Of a stretch of DNA of 23,570 bases, positions 1 to 7,105 are shown piece by piece. Below the pieces are notes generated by a model. That model was given only the letters and a program-made list of their open reading frames with translations, ran no database searches and had not been told where the DNA came from. Positions within the stretch are counted from its first letter, which is position 1. The number at the start of each line of letters is the position of its first letter. The stretch comes from an uncultured Oscillospiraceae bacterium. Lineage in GTDB: Bacteria; Bacillota; Clostridia; Oscillospirales; Ruminococcaceae. The stretch lies in assembly GCA_947522735.1 (NCBI GenBank), contig CANNTZ010000037.1:1-23570 (forward strand). Reading direction: 5' to 3'. The position numbers were made by a program, and so were the translations under genes.

Positions 1-374
1 GCGCGGTAGGCGGTGTCGCGCATCGAGCGCGAGACGCGTATACTGTTGTTGTCGCGCAGATAGCGGCGTATCTCTCCGATGATCATCGGCACGGCATAGG
101 TGGAAAATTTGACCTGCTGCTTTATATCAAAGTTGTCTATCGCCTTGATGAGCCCGATGCAGCCCACCTGAAACAGGTCGTCCGGATTTTCTCCACGGTT
201 GCTGAACTTCTGCACCACGCTCAGCACCAGCCGCAGATTGCCCTTTATCAGCTCGTCGCGCGCGCTGCCCGAGCCGTCCCGCGCCTTCCCGAGCAGCTCC
301 AGCTTGCGCTTCTCATCCAGCAGCGGCAGCTTTGCCGTGTTCACTCCGCATATTTCGACCTTCCCGGCATACAC
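1..374 (-). CDS. sigG: RNA polymerase sporulation sigma factor SigG, N-terminal part (runs off the left edge)
   Basis: Forespore-specific sigma factor that directs late forespore transcription after engulfment. About 124 N-terminal residues are in the window; the rest lies beyond base 1. The reverse-strand translation contains KVEICGVNTAKLPLL near the N-terminus, which is close to the SigG signature, then the sigma-70 region 2 block: NLRLVLSVVQKF, DDLFQVGCIGLIKAIDNF, VKFSTYAVPMIIGEIRRYL and RDNNSIRVSRSMRD. I prefer the GTG start at 374 because AAGGGG lies 9 nt upstream and the protein then starts as in known SigG proteins. An in-frame ATG at 479 would add 35 unrelated residues, has no ribosome site, and overlaps a possible promoter. 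The gene is divergent from the flavin reductase gene. Confidence is high for SigG and moderate for the start. Confidence 0.93.
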   Translation of the reverse strand, partial: MYAGKVEICGVNTAKLPLLDEKRKLELLGKARDGSGSARDELIKGNLRLVLSVVQKFSNRGENPDDLFQVGCIGLIKAIDNFDIKQQVKFSTYAVPMIIGEIRRYLRDNNSIRVSRSMRDTAYR

Positions 375-465
375 ATATCCCAACCCCTTATTCGGTATGT
401 ACGGGAAACGCCCCACGCTACTAATTATTGTCTGCGATGTCTCCGGCAATTCACGCCGGGGCAGT

Positions 466-493
466 CTAATATTTTCCATATAAACACAGCTTT
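466..493 (-). promoter_or_regulatory. Possible SigF/SigG-type promoter for sigG
   Basis: On the minus strand, GGAAAATATT (468-477) resembles the GGnAAnAnT -10 element of forespore sigma factors. A weak GGTA-like -35 lies about 15 nt upstream. Family knowledge says sigG is read by SigF and then by SigG itself. Transcription from here would start downstream of the ATG at 479, which supports the GTG start at 374. The -35 match is poor, so this is tentative. Confidence 0.25.
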
Positions 494-512
494 ACCTGAC
501 GGAGGGATCGAC

Positions 513-1019
513 ATGTTTGAAAAAATTTCCTGTGAGCAATGGAACGGCAATGCCTTCACCGCAATCGGCGACGAATGGCTGCTCATCACGGCACGCGACG
601 GCGAAAGGGTCAACGCGATGACCGCAAGCTGGGGAGGACTGGGTGAGATGTGGGGCAGGCGCGCCGCTTTCATCTTTATCCGCCCGCAGCGCCACACCTT
701 TGAGCTCATCGAAAACTGCGAGCGCTTCAGTCTGTGTATTCCCGGCGAGGCCTACCGCAAGGCGCTGTCCTACTGCGGGAGTCACTCCGGGCGCGACGGG
801 GACAAGCTTGCCGCCTGCGGGCTCCGCTCCTGCGAGCTGGACGGCGTTCCGGCAATAGCTCAGGCACACACCGTCTTTGTTTGCCGCAAGCTTTACGCCC
901 AGCTCCTGCGCGAGGACTGCTTCCTCGACAAAACGCCCATAGACCGCTTCTATCCCGATAAGGACTATCACTGCATGTATATCGCCGAGATCGAGAGCGT
1001 TTATCGCAAGCTCGACTGA
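513..1019 (+). CDS. Flavin reductase family protein (FMN-binding split barrel)
   Basis: A 168-residue protein of the flavin reductase-like family (DIM6/NTAB type), which binds FMN in a split beta-barrel and usually passes electrons from NAD(P)H to flavin or an acceptor. The N-terminal part contains DEWLLITARDGERVNAMTAS followed by WGGLGEMWGR, the typical arrangement around the flavin site in this group. Next come FIFIRPQRHTFELIE and a CGSHSGRDGDK segment. A GGAGGG ribosome site lies about 8 nt before ATG 513. It appears monocistronic: the region upstream is divergent sigG and a strong terminator follows. The physiological substrate cannot be read from the sequence. Confidence 0.85.
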   Translation: MFEKISCEQWNGNAFTAIGDEWLLITARDGERVNAMTASWGGLGEMWGRRAAFIFIRPQRHTFELIENCERFSLCIPGEAYRKALSYCGSHSGRDGDKLAACGLRSCELDGVPAIAQAHTVFVCRKLYAQLLREDCFLDKTPIDRFYPDKDYHCMYIAEIESVYRKLD

Positions 1020-1045
1020 GTGCACGGCTTTGAGCGCCTTATCCG

Positions 1046-1090
1046 GCGCCGTGCGTATCCGTGACGGATACGCACGGCGCGTTTTGCATT
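1046..1090 (+). terminator. Rho-independent terminator after the flavin reductase gene
   Basis: A perfect 16-bp inverted repeat (1046-1061 with 1065-1080) has a 3-nt TGA loop and is followed by GTTTTGCATTTTG. It starts 26 nt after the stop codon and isolates the flavin reductase gene from the aminotransferase. Confidence 0.9.
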
Positions 1091-1185
1091 TTGTGAATGT
1101 GTGACGCTTCACCTACTGATGTTTTCAACCGGGGAAGTCTTTTTTGCGCATGGCTCTCTCTTTTAAATAATGCGTAAAAATATAC

Positions 1186-1214
1186 TTGAAATCCATGTGC
1201 GCGTGTGATAAAAT
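1186..1214 (+). promoter_or_regulatory. SigA-type promoter for the aminotransferase
   Basis: TTGAAA (1186-1191) and TAAAAT (1209-1214) are separated by exactly 17 nt. This predicts a start near 1221 and therefore a leader of about 160 nt before ATG 1381. The interval 1091-1185 shows no gene or strong structure. Confidence 0.7.
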
Positions 1215-1220
1215 AGTTGT

Positions 1221-1373
1221 GTAAGTGTTGCTTTAACGCTTAGACTGTTTAAAATGCAAAATATCATATCCGCGCAGACGTCGAGGGCTGCATAATTTTA
1301 AGGGGGCCTGATGGATATGCGAAGTGCCGCATACCCCGCAGAGGGGGCTTGCTGCATAGACTGAATCAGGAGA
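1221..1373 (+). promoter_or_regulatory. Structured 5' leader with a duplicated motif upstream of the aminotransferase
   Basis: The predicted leader begins with an 8-bp hairpin with a 5-nt loop (1222-1229 with 1235-1242). It then carries two copies of the pattern CGCAGA-N8-GCTGCATA (1273-1294 and 1337-1358), each able to form a GCAG/CTGC stem. Between them lies a GGGG/CCCC stem (about 1302-1337) enclosing TATGCG/CGCATA with a roughly 10-nt one-sided bulge. The second copy ends 9 nt before the AGGAGA ribosome site (1368-1373). I do not recognise a known riboswitch class and see no T-box sequence. A regulatory role is inferred from length, repetition and position. Confidence 0.4.
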
Positions 1374-1380
1374 ATTGAAT

Positions 1381-2565
1381 ATGTATAATTATAATCCCGT
1401 TATAAACCGGACGGTCCTTGATATCAAGCCCTCCGGCATCAGAAAGTATTTTGATCTGCTGGGCGACGACTGCATCAGCCTTGGTGTTGGCGAGCCGGAT
1501 TTTCCGACTCCGGACGCAATACGCCATGCCGCAGCGGATGAGATATACAGCAGCCGCGTCCCATATACCGCCAACGCCGGTATGCCCCGGCTGCGCCAGC
1601 TCATTATCGATTACATCGCCGACCGCTTCGGGCTGACCGGCTATGAAATCGCAAACACGCTCATAACCGCTGGCGCCGGTCATGCGGCCGATCTTGCGTT
1701 CCGCGTCGCAATAAATCCCGGAGACGAGGTCGTCTATACCGAGCCCACCTACGTCACCTACGAGCCCGGGATACGTCTTGCGGGCGGCGTTCCCGTCGCG
1801 ATACAGACCGATGCCGCGCACCGCTTCAGGCTGACGCCGGAGGCGCTGCGCGCCGCTATAACTCCCAAAACCCGCGTGCTGCTGCTATCCTATCCCACCA
1901 ACCCGACCGGCGGGATAATGGAGCGGGACGACCTTGAGGCCATTGCCGCCATCATTCGCGAGACCAACATCACCGTCATTTCCGACGAGATCTACGCGGA
2001 GCTGACCTACGGCGGCAAACGGCACGTCTCAATCGCATCGCTGCCCGGTATGCGCGAGCGTACCATAGTCATCAACGGCTTCTCCAAGGCGTTCTCGATG
2101 ACCGGCTGGCGACTTGGCTTTGCCGTAGGGCCCGTCGAATACATCTCGATGATGACAAAAATCCATCAGCTCACGATGCTCTGCGCGCCGACGACGGCAC
2201 AGATTGCCGGCTGCTATGCACTGGAGCAGGGCTTCGCGAACAACTGGGCCGACGTGAAAACGATGATCGACGAATACGACCGCCGCAGGCAATACCTTGT
2301 CGGTGAATTTAACCGCATGGGACTGACATGCGCCGACCCGGAGGGCGCGTTCTACGTTTTCCCGTCCATCGAGTGCTCCGGGCTTGGCTGCGCAGAATTT
2401 TGCGAGCAGCTTCTCGAACACAAAAAGGTTCTTGTCATCCCCGGCGACGCGTTCGGGGACGCCGGGCGGCTGCATGTGCGCGCCTGCTACGCCACATCCA
2501 TGGAGGATCTGCACGAGGCGGTGCGCCGCATCGAGGAGTTCCTTTGCGAGCTTAAACGCCGCTGA
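1381..2565 (+). CDS. PLP-dependent aminotransferase, class I/II fold
   Basis: A 394-residue fold-type I aminotransferase that transfers an amino group from an amino acid to a 2-oxo acid through pyridoxal phosphate. It shows GVGEPDFPTP near residue 35, Tyr-rich PTYVTYEPG near 122, SYPTNPTGG near 170 (cofactor Asn), SDEIYAELTYGG near 201 (Asp and Tyr that hold the PLP ring) and INGFSKAFSMTGWRLGFA, with the Schiff-base Lys at about 236. An Arg near the C-terminus (LHVRACYA) fits the substrate carboxylate site. The family resembles PatA and aromatic or aspartate aminotransferases; the substrate is not determinable. ATG 1381 is preferred over TTG 1375 because AGGAGA at 1368-1373 gives a 7-nt spacing. 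Confidence 0.9.
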   Translation: MYNYNPVINRTVLDIKPSGIRKYFDLLGDDCISLGVGEPDFPTPDAIRHAAADEIYSSRVPYTANAGMPRLRQLIIDYIADRFGLTGYEIANTLITAGAGHAADLAFRVAINPGDEVVYTEPTYVTYEPGIRLAGGVPVAIQTDAAHRFRLTPEALRAAITPKTRVLLLSYPTNPTGGIMERDDLEAIAAIIRETNITVISDEIYAELTYGGKRHVSIASLPGMRERTIVINGFSKAFSMTGWRLGFAVGPVEYISMMTKIHQLTMLCAPTTAQIAGCYALEQGFANNWADVKTMIDEYDRRRQYLVGEFNRMGLTCADPEGAFYVFPSIECSGLGCAEFCEQLLEHKKVLVIPGDAFGDAGRLHVRACYATSMEDLHEAVRRIEEFLCELKRR

Positions 2566-2582
2566 AAACCGAAAAATGTATA

Positions 2583-2623
2583 AACGCTGCGCAGGGCTTG
2601 GTTCCTGCGCAGCGTTGTTTTTT
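2583..2623 (+). terminator. Rho-independent terminator after the aminotransferase
   Basis: A perfect 13-bp stem (2583-2595 with 2604-2616) has an 8-nt loop and is followed by GTTTTTT. It lies 17 nt after the aminotransferase stop. Because the next gene converges from the other strand and ends at 2640, the hairpin may also serve the minus strand, although the T-run on that side is weaker. Confidence 0.92.
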
Positions 2624-2639
2624 GCCTGTCCCGGCGCTT

Positions 2640-3599
2640 TCAATTTCGTTTTTCAAGCTTCTCCTGAAGCCTCTCCTGAAATTTTACCGAACCGCCTCCC
2701 TCCATGAGCTCAAACGGCACGAGCCGGTTATCGAAATCCGTGATTTGACAGGGCAGCTTTTCGAGGTTCAGATAGGTCTCTAACCCCACCCACGTGTTGC
2801 CGCGCACCGAGACGGTGCAAAGGCTGTAGCCACTGTATGCTCCGGAGCCGTCGTCCGTAAAGCTGACGTCGACGTAGCTCCGCAGACCAAAGTGGCTTTT
2901 GATATCGATCGCCGTTTTTTCGTCGCCGGCCGGCAGCCGGATCAGGTACTGCGTGACCTTTTCTCCGTCCTTCTGCACGCGATAGCGCAGTGCATATGCG
3001 CCGTGCATCTCCCGGTCGCAGCCGTCCAGCCACTGCCGCAGCTCGTCCGCATAGCTCTCTTTCGCCACGCTTTCGAGATAGTGCTCCGTCGATTCATAGT
3101 ATATGGTGTTCATCGCCCCATGGCGAACCTCCGAGACCGCCAGCAGCGACGTCGCGCCTATTATGACGAGCGGTACGAGGATGACCGCTGCCAGTATTAT
3201 TCCGAGCGCCCGGTCTTTCCGGCGCACCGGCGGCATGACGCCCTCCTCCGGCTCAAGCCTTGCCGCGCAGTATGGACACACCCTCCAGGCGCTCTCCACC
3301 GGCGCGGAGCAGGCCGGACACGCCGCCTTGAGCTGCGCGCCGCACTTCGGACAGACGGCGTACCTCTCCTCCACCGGCGACGAGCACCTCGGGCAGCACA
3401 GCTCGCCGCCGCTTCCGCGCACTATCATATATATTATGAACCCAACGAGTGCCGGAGCGAGCAGTGCCACCAGCATCCACAGCTCCGCATTCAGCCCGCG
3501 TTTCTTCGCGTCCCGCCAGACGTAAGCGCCGACGAGCGCCGCGACTCCTATCAGCAGCACCGCCAGCAGCGCCACCATTATTATGCTTGCATGGTTCAT
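2640..3599 (-). CDS. Membrane protein with double zinc ribbon and extracytoplasmic domain
   Basis: A 319-residue protein, last of the ECF sigma module. Two hydrophobic helices come first (about residues 6-28 and 40-60), in the style of the short helical hairpin often paired with cytoplasmic zinc ribbons. Four CxxC pairs follow (69/72, 83/86, 94/97, 108/111), which are two zinc ribbons. A third helix (about 131-155) leads to a roughly 165-residue C-terminal domain that should lie outside the cytoplasm. ATG 3599 overlaps the upstream stop as ATGA, a sign of translational coupling. An upstream extension in the same frame lacks a ribosome site and is only the shadow of the neighbouring gene. The function is unknown; a sensor or regulator of the linked sigma factor is an inference. 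Confidence 0.8.
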   Translation of the reverse strand: MNHASIIMVALLAVLLIGVAALVGAYVWRDAKKRGLNAELWMLVALLAPALVGFIIYMIVRGSGGELCCPRCSSPVEERYAVCPKCGAQLKAACPACSAPVESAWRVCPYCAARLEPEEGVMPPVRRKDRALGIILAAVILVPLVIIGATSLLAVSEVRHGAMNTIYYESTEHYLESVAKESYADELRQWLDGCDREMHGAYALRYRVQKDGEKVTQYLIRLPAGDEKTAIDIKSHFGLRSYVDVSFTDDGSGAYSGYSLCTVSVRGNTWVGLETYLNLEKLPCQITDFDNRLVPFELMEGGGSVKFQERLQEKLEKRN

Positions 3600-3871
3600 T
3601 TTATCAACACCCCTTCTTTCTCCTTGAACACCACCGCCACTGCCGCCCCGCAGGCGAGCGACACGCCGAGATAAGCCGCGGCGAGTATGATTCCGCGTTC
3701 GCCGACGAGCGCCGCGAATATCAGCAGCGCCGCACCAGTCTGCATCAGCAGCCCGCCAGCGGCAGCCAAAGCCGTGCGCCGGCGCAGACGCCTTTCCTCC
3801 GCGCGCGCCCGCAGCAGGCTTTCGGTCAGCAGCGGCGGCACGGTGCACTCAAAATCATATATACGTCTCAT
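3596..3871 (-). CDS. Small two-helix membrane protein of the ECF sigma module
   Basis: A 91-residue protein starting MRRIYDFECTVPPLLTESLL, then a basic stretch rich in Arg and Glu (about 20-37), and two hydrophobic segments (about 38-58 and 63-83) ending in a short charged tail. AAGGAG lies 7 nt before ATG 3871, inside the end of the sigma gene, so the genes overlap by 17 nt. The downstream gene overlaps by 4 nt. This position and topology are what one expects of a membrane-bound partner, perhaps an anti-sigma factor, but no recognised anti-sigma domain is visible. The role is therefore inference. Confidence 0.75.
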   Translation of the reverse strand: MRRIYDFECTVPPLLTESLLRARAEERRLRRRTALAAAGGLLMQTGAALLIFAALVGERGIILAAAYLGVSLACGAAVAVVFKEKEGVLIK

Positions 3872-4346
3872 CACCAAGCTCCTTTCCAAGCATTCTCCGC
3901 GCGCGATCCAGTCTGGATTTGACCGTTCCCGACGGAATATTCAGCGCCTCGGCGGTACTGGCGATATCCATGTCGCGGAAGTAGAACAATATCACCGTAA
4001 CGCGCAGCTTTTCCGGCAGCCGGTCTACCGCCGCACGGACATCTGCATATTCCCCCGGCTCGTCCCACGCTGCGCCGCATATCGCCGCGTCCTTCTCGTC
4101 TCCGCTCGCAAAGTCGTCATAGACAGGGCTGCGTGCCAGCCGCCTGAGACGGCTGCGGTAGAGATTTACGCAGATACGCGTCAGCCACGGCTCAAATTCG
4201 CGGCTCGCGTCGTATTTTGCAAGGCCGGTCATTGCCCGCAGCCACGTCTCCTGATAGAGATCGTCCGCGTCGAACCGCGAGGCGCACAGCGTCAGGCAAA
4301 GCCCGTAAAGCCGCCTACCGTGAAGCCGGATATATCCGTCCATCAT
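3855..4346 (-). CDS. ECF-type RNA polymerase sigma-70 family factor
   Basis: A 163-residue alternative sigma factor with only regions 2 and 4. Region 2 includes DADDLYQETWLRAMTGLAKY followed by EFEPWLTRICVNLYRSRLRR. Region 4 includes RLPEKLRVTVILFYFRDMDI and then ALNIPSGTVKSRLDRARRML, the helix-turn-helix that reads the -35 element. I use ATG 4346 (MMDGYIRLHG): AGAGGGGG at 4353-4360 gives a 6-nt spacing. A GTG at 4397 lies inside the likely promoter and has no ribosome site. The gene leads a three-gene overlapping operon. It probably responds to an envelope signal through its membrane partners, which is inferred from context. Confidence 0.92.
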   Translation of the reverse strand: MMDGYIRLHGRRLYGLCLTLCASRFDADDLYQETWLRAMTGLAKYDASREFEPWLTRICVNLYRSRLRRLARSPVYDDFASGDEKDAAICGAAWDEPGEYADVRAAVDRLPEKLRVTVILFYFRDMDIASTAEALNIPSGTVKSRLDRARRMLGKELGDETYI

Positions 4347-4395
4347 TCCGCGCCCCCTCTCCCGCAAAGCTCCGTAAACGACGTTCACTGTATAC

Positions 4396-4423
4396 ACATA
4401 CTGTTTTACATCGTGAAAGGTTC
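4396..4423 (-). promoter_or_regulatory. Candidate ECF-type autoregulated promoter
   Basis: On the minus strand GAACCTTTC (4415-4423) matches the AACC-containing -35 element common to ECF-dependent promoters. A GTAT-containing -10 candidate follows about 13-16 nt downstream, about 50 nt before ATG 4346. ECF factors usually control their own operon. The -10 is weak, so this is tentative. Confidence 0.35.
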
Positions 4424-4444
4424 GGCGATCCGGAATTTTTTTAA

Positions 4445-4720
4445 AGGCTTAAAGCTGAGCTGAAAAAACACAACCTTTTCGATGCGCCTGACATAGCAGA
4501 CGAATACGGACAGCACCTTTCATTCAGACTGGCCGGCGGATATTCCTAAGAGAAGATAACGGCAAAGCTCGGCGACCCTTCCGCGATAGCCGCTCAGTTC
4601 GACTCGGCGACCGCCGCAAAGCTTGGGGTATCCGCCTTTTTCTTCGTAACATCGTGCATGCTGCTCCTTGTCCTTGAGCCTGTTGCCGTGGCGTCCGTCG
4701 AGCTCGGTACGTCCGGAGCC
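4445..4720 (+). pseudogene. Decayed fragment of a HAAS-domain (DUF1700-like) membrane protein
   Basis: Reading forward from 4445 gives about 34 codons with the family pattern: LKKHNLFDAPDIADEYGQHL, then FRLAGGYS. A TAA stop at 4547-4549 comes next, and the same frame continues as EKITAKLGDPSAIAAQFDSA and a hydrophobic segment VSAFFFVTSCMLLLVLEP. Clostridial HAAS proteins read GYSEEEIxxKLGDPxxIAxxF at this place, so the stop replaces a Glu codon (GAA to TAA is one change). The N-terminus is missing (a stop lies at 4442-4444) and nothing recognisable follows about 4720. Intact members are commonly encoded beside ECF sigma genes, as here. The homology is by eye, but the conservation on both sides of the stop is hard to explain otherwise. 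Confidence 0.62.
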
Positions 4721-4743
4721 GGTTTGCCGTCGCACATAAGGCC

Positions 4744-4772
4744 AAAAGCCCGGAGCCTTTCGGTCTCCGGGC
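4744..4772 (-). terminator. Terminator of the cadC-cadA operon
   Basis: On the minus strand GCCCGGAG (4765-4772) pairs with CTCCGGGC (4748-4755) around a short GAAA-containing loop, followed by TTTTGG. It lies 17 nt past the P-type ATPase stop codon. Confidence 0.8.
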
Positions 4773-4789
4773 AAAGCCTTTTTCGTATG

Positions 4790-6706
4790 TCATACGGCCC
4801 TTTTCGCGCCGTTTCTGTATATCAGCACCGTCGAGGCATTGAGCACCAATATCGCCATCACGCCTACGTCTGCGAACATTGCCAGCCACATCGGCGCGAT
4901 GCCGAGCGCCCCGAGGAGCAGCACCGCGGCCTTGACCGCCAGCGCAAAGACGATGTTGACGTTTGCCGTGAGCCTTGTGCGGCGTGCAATACGTATCGCC
5001 TCCGGCAACGGCGAGAGGTCTCCGGTCAGCATGGCGGCATCCGCGGATTCCACCGCCGCGCCCGAGCCGCCGCCGATAGCCACGCCGACATCCGCGGTAG
5101 CAAGCACCGGCGCATCGTTGATGCCGTCGCCGACATATACGCAGCACCCGCTTTTCTCAAGCTCCTCTACGCATTTCACCTTGTCCTCCGGCATTAGCTC
5201 CGCGCGAACCTCGCCGATGCCCGCAAGCTTCGCCGTGATTTCCGCCTTGCGGCGCTCATCACCGGTCAGCATCACGACATGCTTCATGCCGAGCGCACGC
5301 AGCTCGGATACCACCGCCTTCGCTTCCGCGCGCGGCACATCCTCGGTGACGATGCAGCCCGCGAGCGCGCCGTCCTTCACGAGGTATATCCCGCTCTCGT
5401 CGAAATCCCCGGCCGGGATGCCCTTCTCCCTGAGCATCCTCGCGCCTCCGCATAAGATGTGCGCTCCGTCGATATCGGCCTCCACGCCGATACCCGGCAG
5501 CTCGCGCACGTTGGATGCGCCCGAGGCATCCACCTCTCCCGCCGCCCTGACTATCGCCCTTGCTATCGGGTGCGCGGAAAAGCTCTCGGCTATCGCCGCC
5601 AGCCTCAGCAGCTCGCCGCTGTCCACGCCGTCCGCAGCGATTACCCTGGAGACCCTGTGCTCGCCGCTCGTCAGCGTGCCGGTCTTGTCAAAAGCGGCAC
5701 AGTCCGCCTTGGCGAGCACGTCGATGAATCTGGAGCCCTTGAGCAGCAGTCCGGCCCTCGAGCAGCGCCCGACGCCCGCGAAATAGGTCAGCGGCACGGA
5801 TATCACCAGCGCGCAGGGGCAGGAGGCGACAAGGAATACCAGCGCCCTGTAAAGCCATGTCTGGAGCTCCTGCCGGAAGAATACGGTCGGAACCACCGCA
5901 AGCAGCACCGCCAATATCATGACCGTCGGGGTGTATATCCTTGCAAAGCGGGTTATCAGCTTTTCCGCCGCGCCCTTGCTCTCCGGCGCGTGCTCGGCTA
6001 TCTCTATTATCCTGGAGGTCGCGGAATCCTCAAAGGTGCGGATGGTTTTGCAGCGCACCGCGCCGCCGATGATTATCATGCCCGAGAGCGCCTCGTCGCC
6101 CTCGCCGAGCGCACGCGGCTCCGATTCGCCTGTCAGTGCAGAGCAGTCGGCATCGCAGCTACCTTCGGTGATAACGGCATCCAGCGGCACTCTGTCGCCC
6201 GCCCGCACAACTATCTCGGTCCCGATCTCGACGCTCCTCGCCGAGACCTCTCGCGTCGCGCCGTTCTCAACAACGACCGCCGTCTCCGGGCGGATATCCA
6301 GCAGCGAGCGTATGCTCCTTCTCGAACGGGACACCGCAATTTCCTCCGCCATCTCGCCCATCTTGAAGAGTATCGCCACCATCGCCGCCTCGCCGTATTT
6401 GCCGAGGAAGAACGCCGCGACGACCGCGACGGTCATAAGTATCGTCTCGTCGAGGCGCAGCTTTATCAGGTTTCTGAACGCCTCTATCATCGTCTCATAG
6501 CCGCTTATCAGCGCCGCCGCTATCAGCAGCCAAAGATCGATATTATTGTCCGTGAACAGCGAGATTACGACGAGAATCAGCGATATTGCCAGCGCAACTA
6601 TGTCCGGCGCCTCTATTCCGTGCTCGTGCTCATGTCCGTCGTGGTCGTGGCTCTCGTGCTCATGCTCGTGATGCTCGCAGCACCCGCAGTTTCCGGTGCA
6701 GCTCAT
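4790..6706 (-). CDS. cadA: Heavy-metal-translocating P1B-type ATPase (Cd/Zn/Pb efflux, CadA/ZntA type)
   Basis: A 638-residue inner-membrane ATPase that exports soft divalent metals. Order of parts: a Cys/His-rich tail (Cys at 3, 7, 9, 10 and nine His within 12-29) in place of a folded HMA domain; paired helices; the actuator loop with LTGESEP near 191; the metal-path motif SCPCALV (Cys at 296 and 298); the phosphorylated Asp in DKTGTLT at 340; the P1B-specific His-Pro at 379-380; GDGINDAP near 526; and two C-terminal helices. The CPC motif and the ArsR partner point to Cd/Zn/Pb rather than copper, which is inference. GGAGG lies 8 nt before ATG 6706, and the gene starts 12 nt after the repressor stop, so the two form an operon. 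Confidence 0.93.
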   Translation of the reverse strand: MSCTGNCGCCEHHEHEHESHDHDGHEHEHGIEAPDIVALAISLILVVISLFTDNNIDLWLLIAAALISGYETMIEAFRNLIKLRLDETILMTVAVVAAFFLGKYGEAAMVAILFKMGEMAEEIAVSRSRRSIRSLLDIRPETAVVVENGATREVSARSVEIGTEIVVRAGDRVPLDAVITEGSCDADCSALTGESEPRALGEGDEALSGMIIIGGAVRCKTIRTFEDSATSRIIEIAEHAPESKGAAEKLITRFARIYTPTVMILAVLLAVVPTVFFRQELQTWLYRALVFLVASCPCALVISVPLTYFAGVGRCSRAGLLLKGSRFIDVLAKADCAAFDKTGTLTSGEHRVSRVIAADGVDSGELLRLAAIAESFSAHPIARAIVRAAGEVDASGASNVRELPGIGVEADIDGAHILCGGARMLREKGIPAGDFDESGIYLVKDGALAGCIVTEDVPRAEAKAVVSELRALGMKHVVMLTGDERRKAEITAKLAGIGEVRAELMPEDKVKCVEELEKSGCCVYVGDGINDAPVLATADVGVAIGGGSGAAVESADAAMLTGDLSPLPEAIRIARRTRLTANVNIVFALAVKAAVLLLGALGIAPMWLAMFADVGVMAILVLNASTVLIYRNGAKRAV

Positions 6707-6718
6707 GGTGTATCCTCC

Positions 6719-7090
6719 TTATTCGTCGGTCTCGTTCACATGCGTGAGACCTGCGTAAATTATTGTCGTGACGTGCTCGTCGTCAAGGGAATAGAAGATC
6801 GATTTGCCGTCGCGCCTTGTCTTGACGAGCCGCGCCGCGCGCAGCAGCCGAAGCTGATGCGACGCCGCCGACTGGCTCATCCCGGTGATATCGCAGATAT
6901 CGCAGACGCACAGCTCGTTTATCGAGAGCGCGCACAATATCTTCACCCGGCTCGGGTCCGAGAACACCTTAAACGCCTCCGCGAGCGCGTCTACGGTGTC
7001 CTCTCCCGGCAGCTTTCTCAGCGTGTCGTCTATCTTGGATTTGTGCGGGTGCTTCTCTTCACAGACCAGCTTCTCATTGATATCCGCCAT
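6719..7090 (-). CDS. cadC: ArsR/SmtB-family metal-responsive repressor (CadC/CzrA type)
   Basis: A 123-residue winged-helix repressor that leaves DNA when it binds metal. FSDPSRVKILCALS (about 43-56) is the family core, ELCVCDIC (59-66) carries the Cys pair of the alpha-3 soft-metal site with Cys10 as a likely third ligand, and MSQSAASHQLRLLRAARLVK is the recognition helix. The C-terminal helix has Asp104, His106, His117 and Glu120, the spacing of the alpha-5 zinc site, so both sites seem present. GGGAGG lies 5 nt before ATG 7090; a start at 7108 would fall inside the operator. It is the first gene of the operon with the ATPase and should repress itself. Confidence 0.93.
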   Translation of the reverse strand: MADINEKLVCEEKHPHKSKIDDTLRKLPGEDTVDALAEAFKVFSDPSRVKILCALSINELCVCDICDITGMSQSAASHQLRLLRAARLVKTRRDGKSIFYSLDDEHVTTIIYAGLTHVNETDE

Positions 7091-7105
7091 AACAGCCTCC
7101 CATCT

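Noticed and set aside
1221..1373. T-box leader for the aminotransferase
   Set aside because: No T-box antiterminator consensus (AGGGTGGNACCGCG) and no terminator before the gene.
3600..3848. N-terminal extension of the zinc-ribbon protein
   Set aside because: It is Arg/Gly-rich, overlaps the whole 91-aa gene in another frame, and the ATGA junction at 3596-3599 gives a better start.
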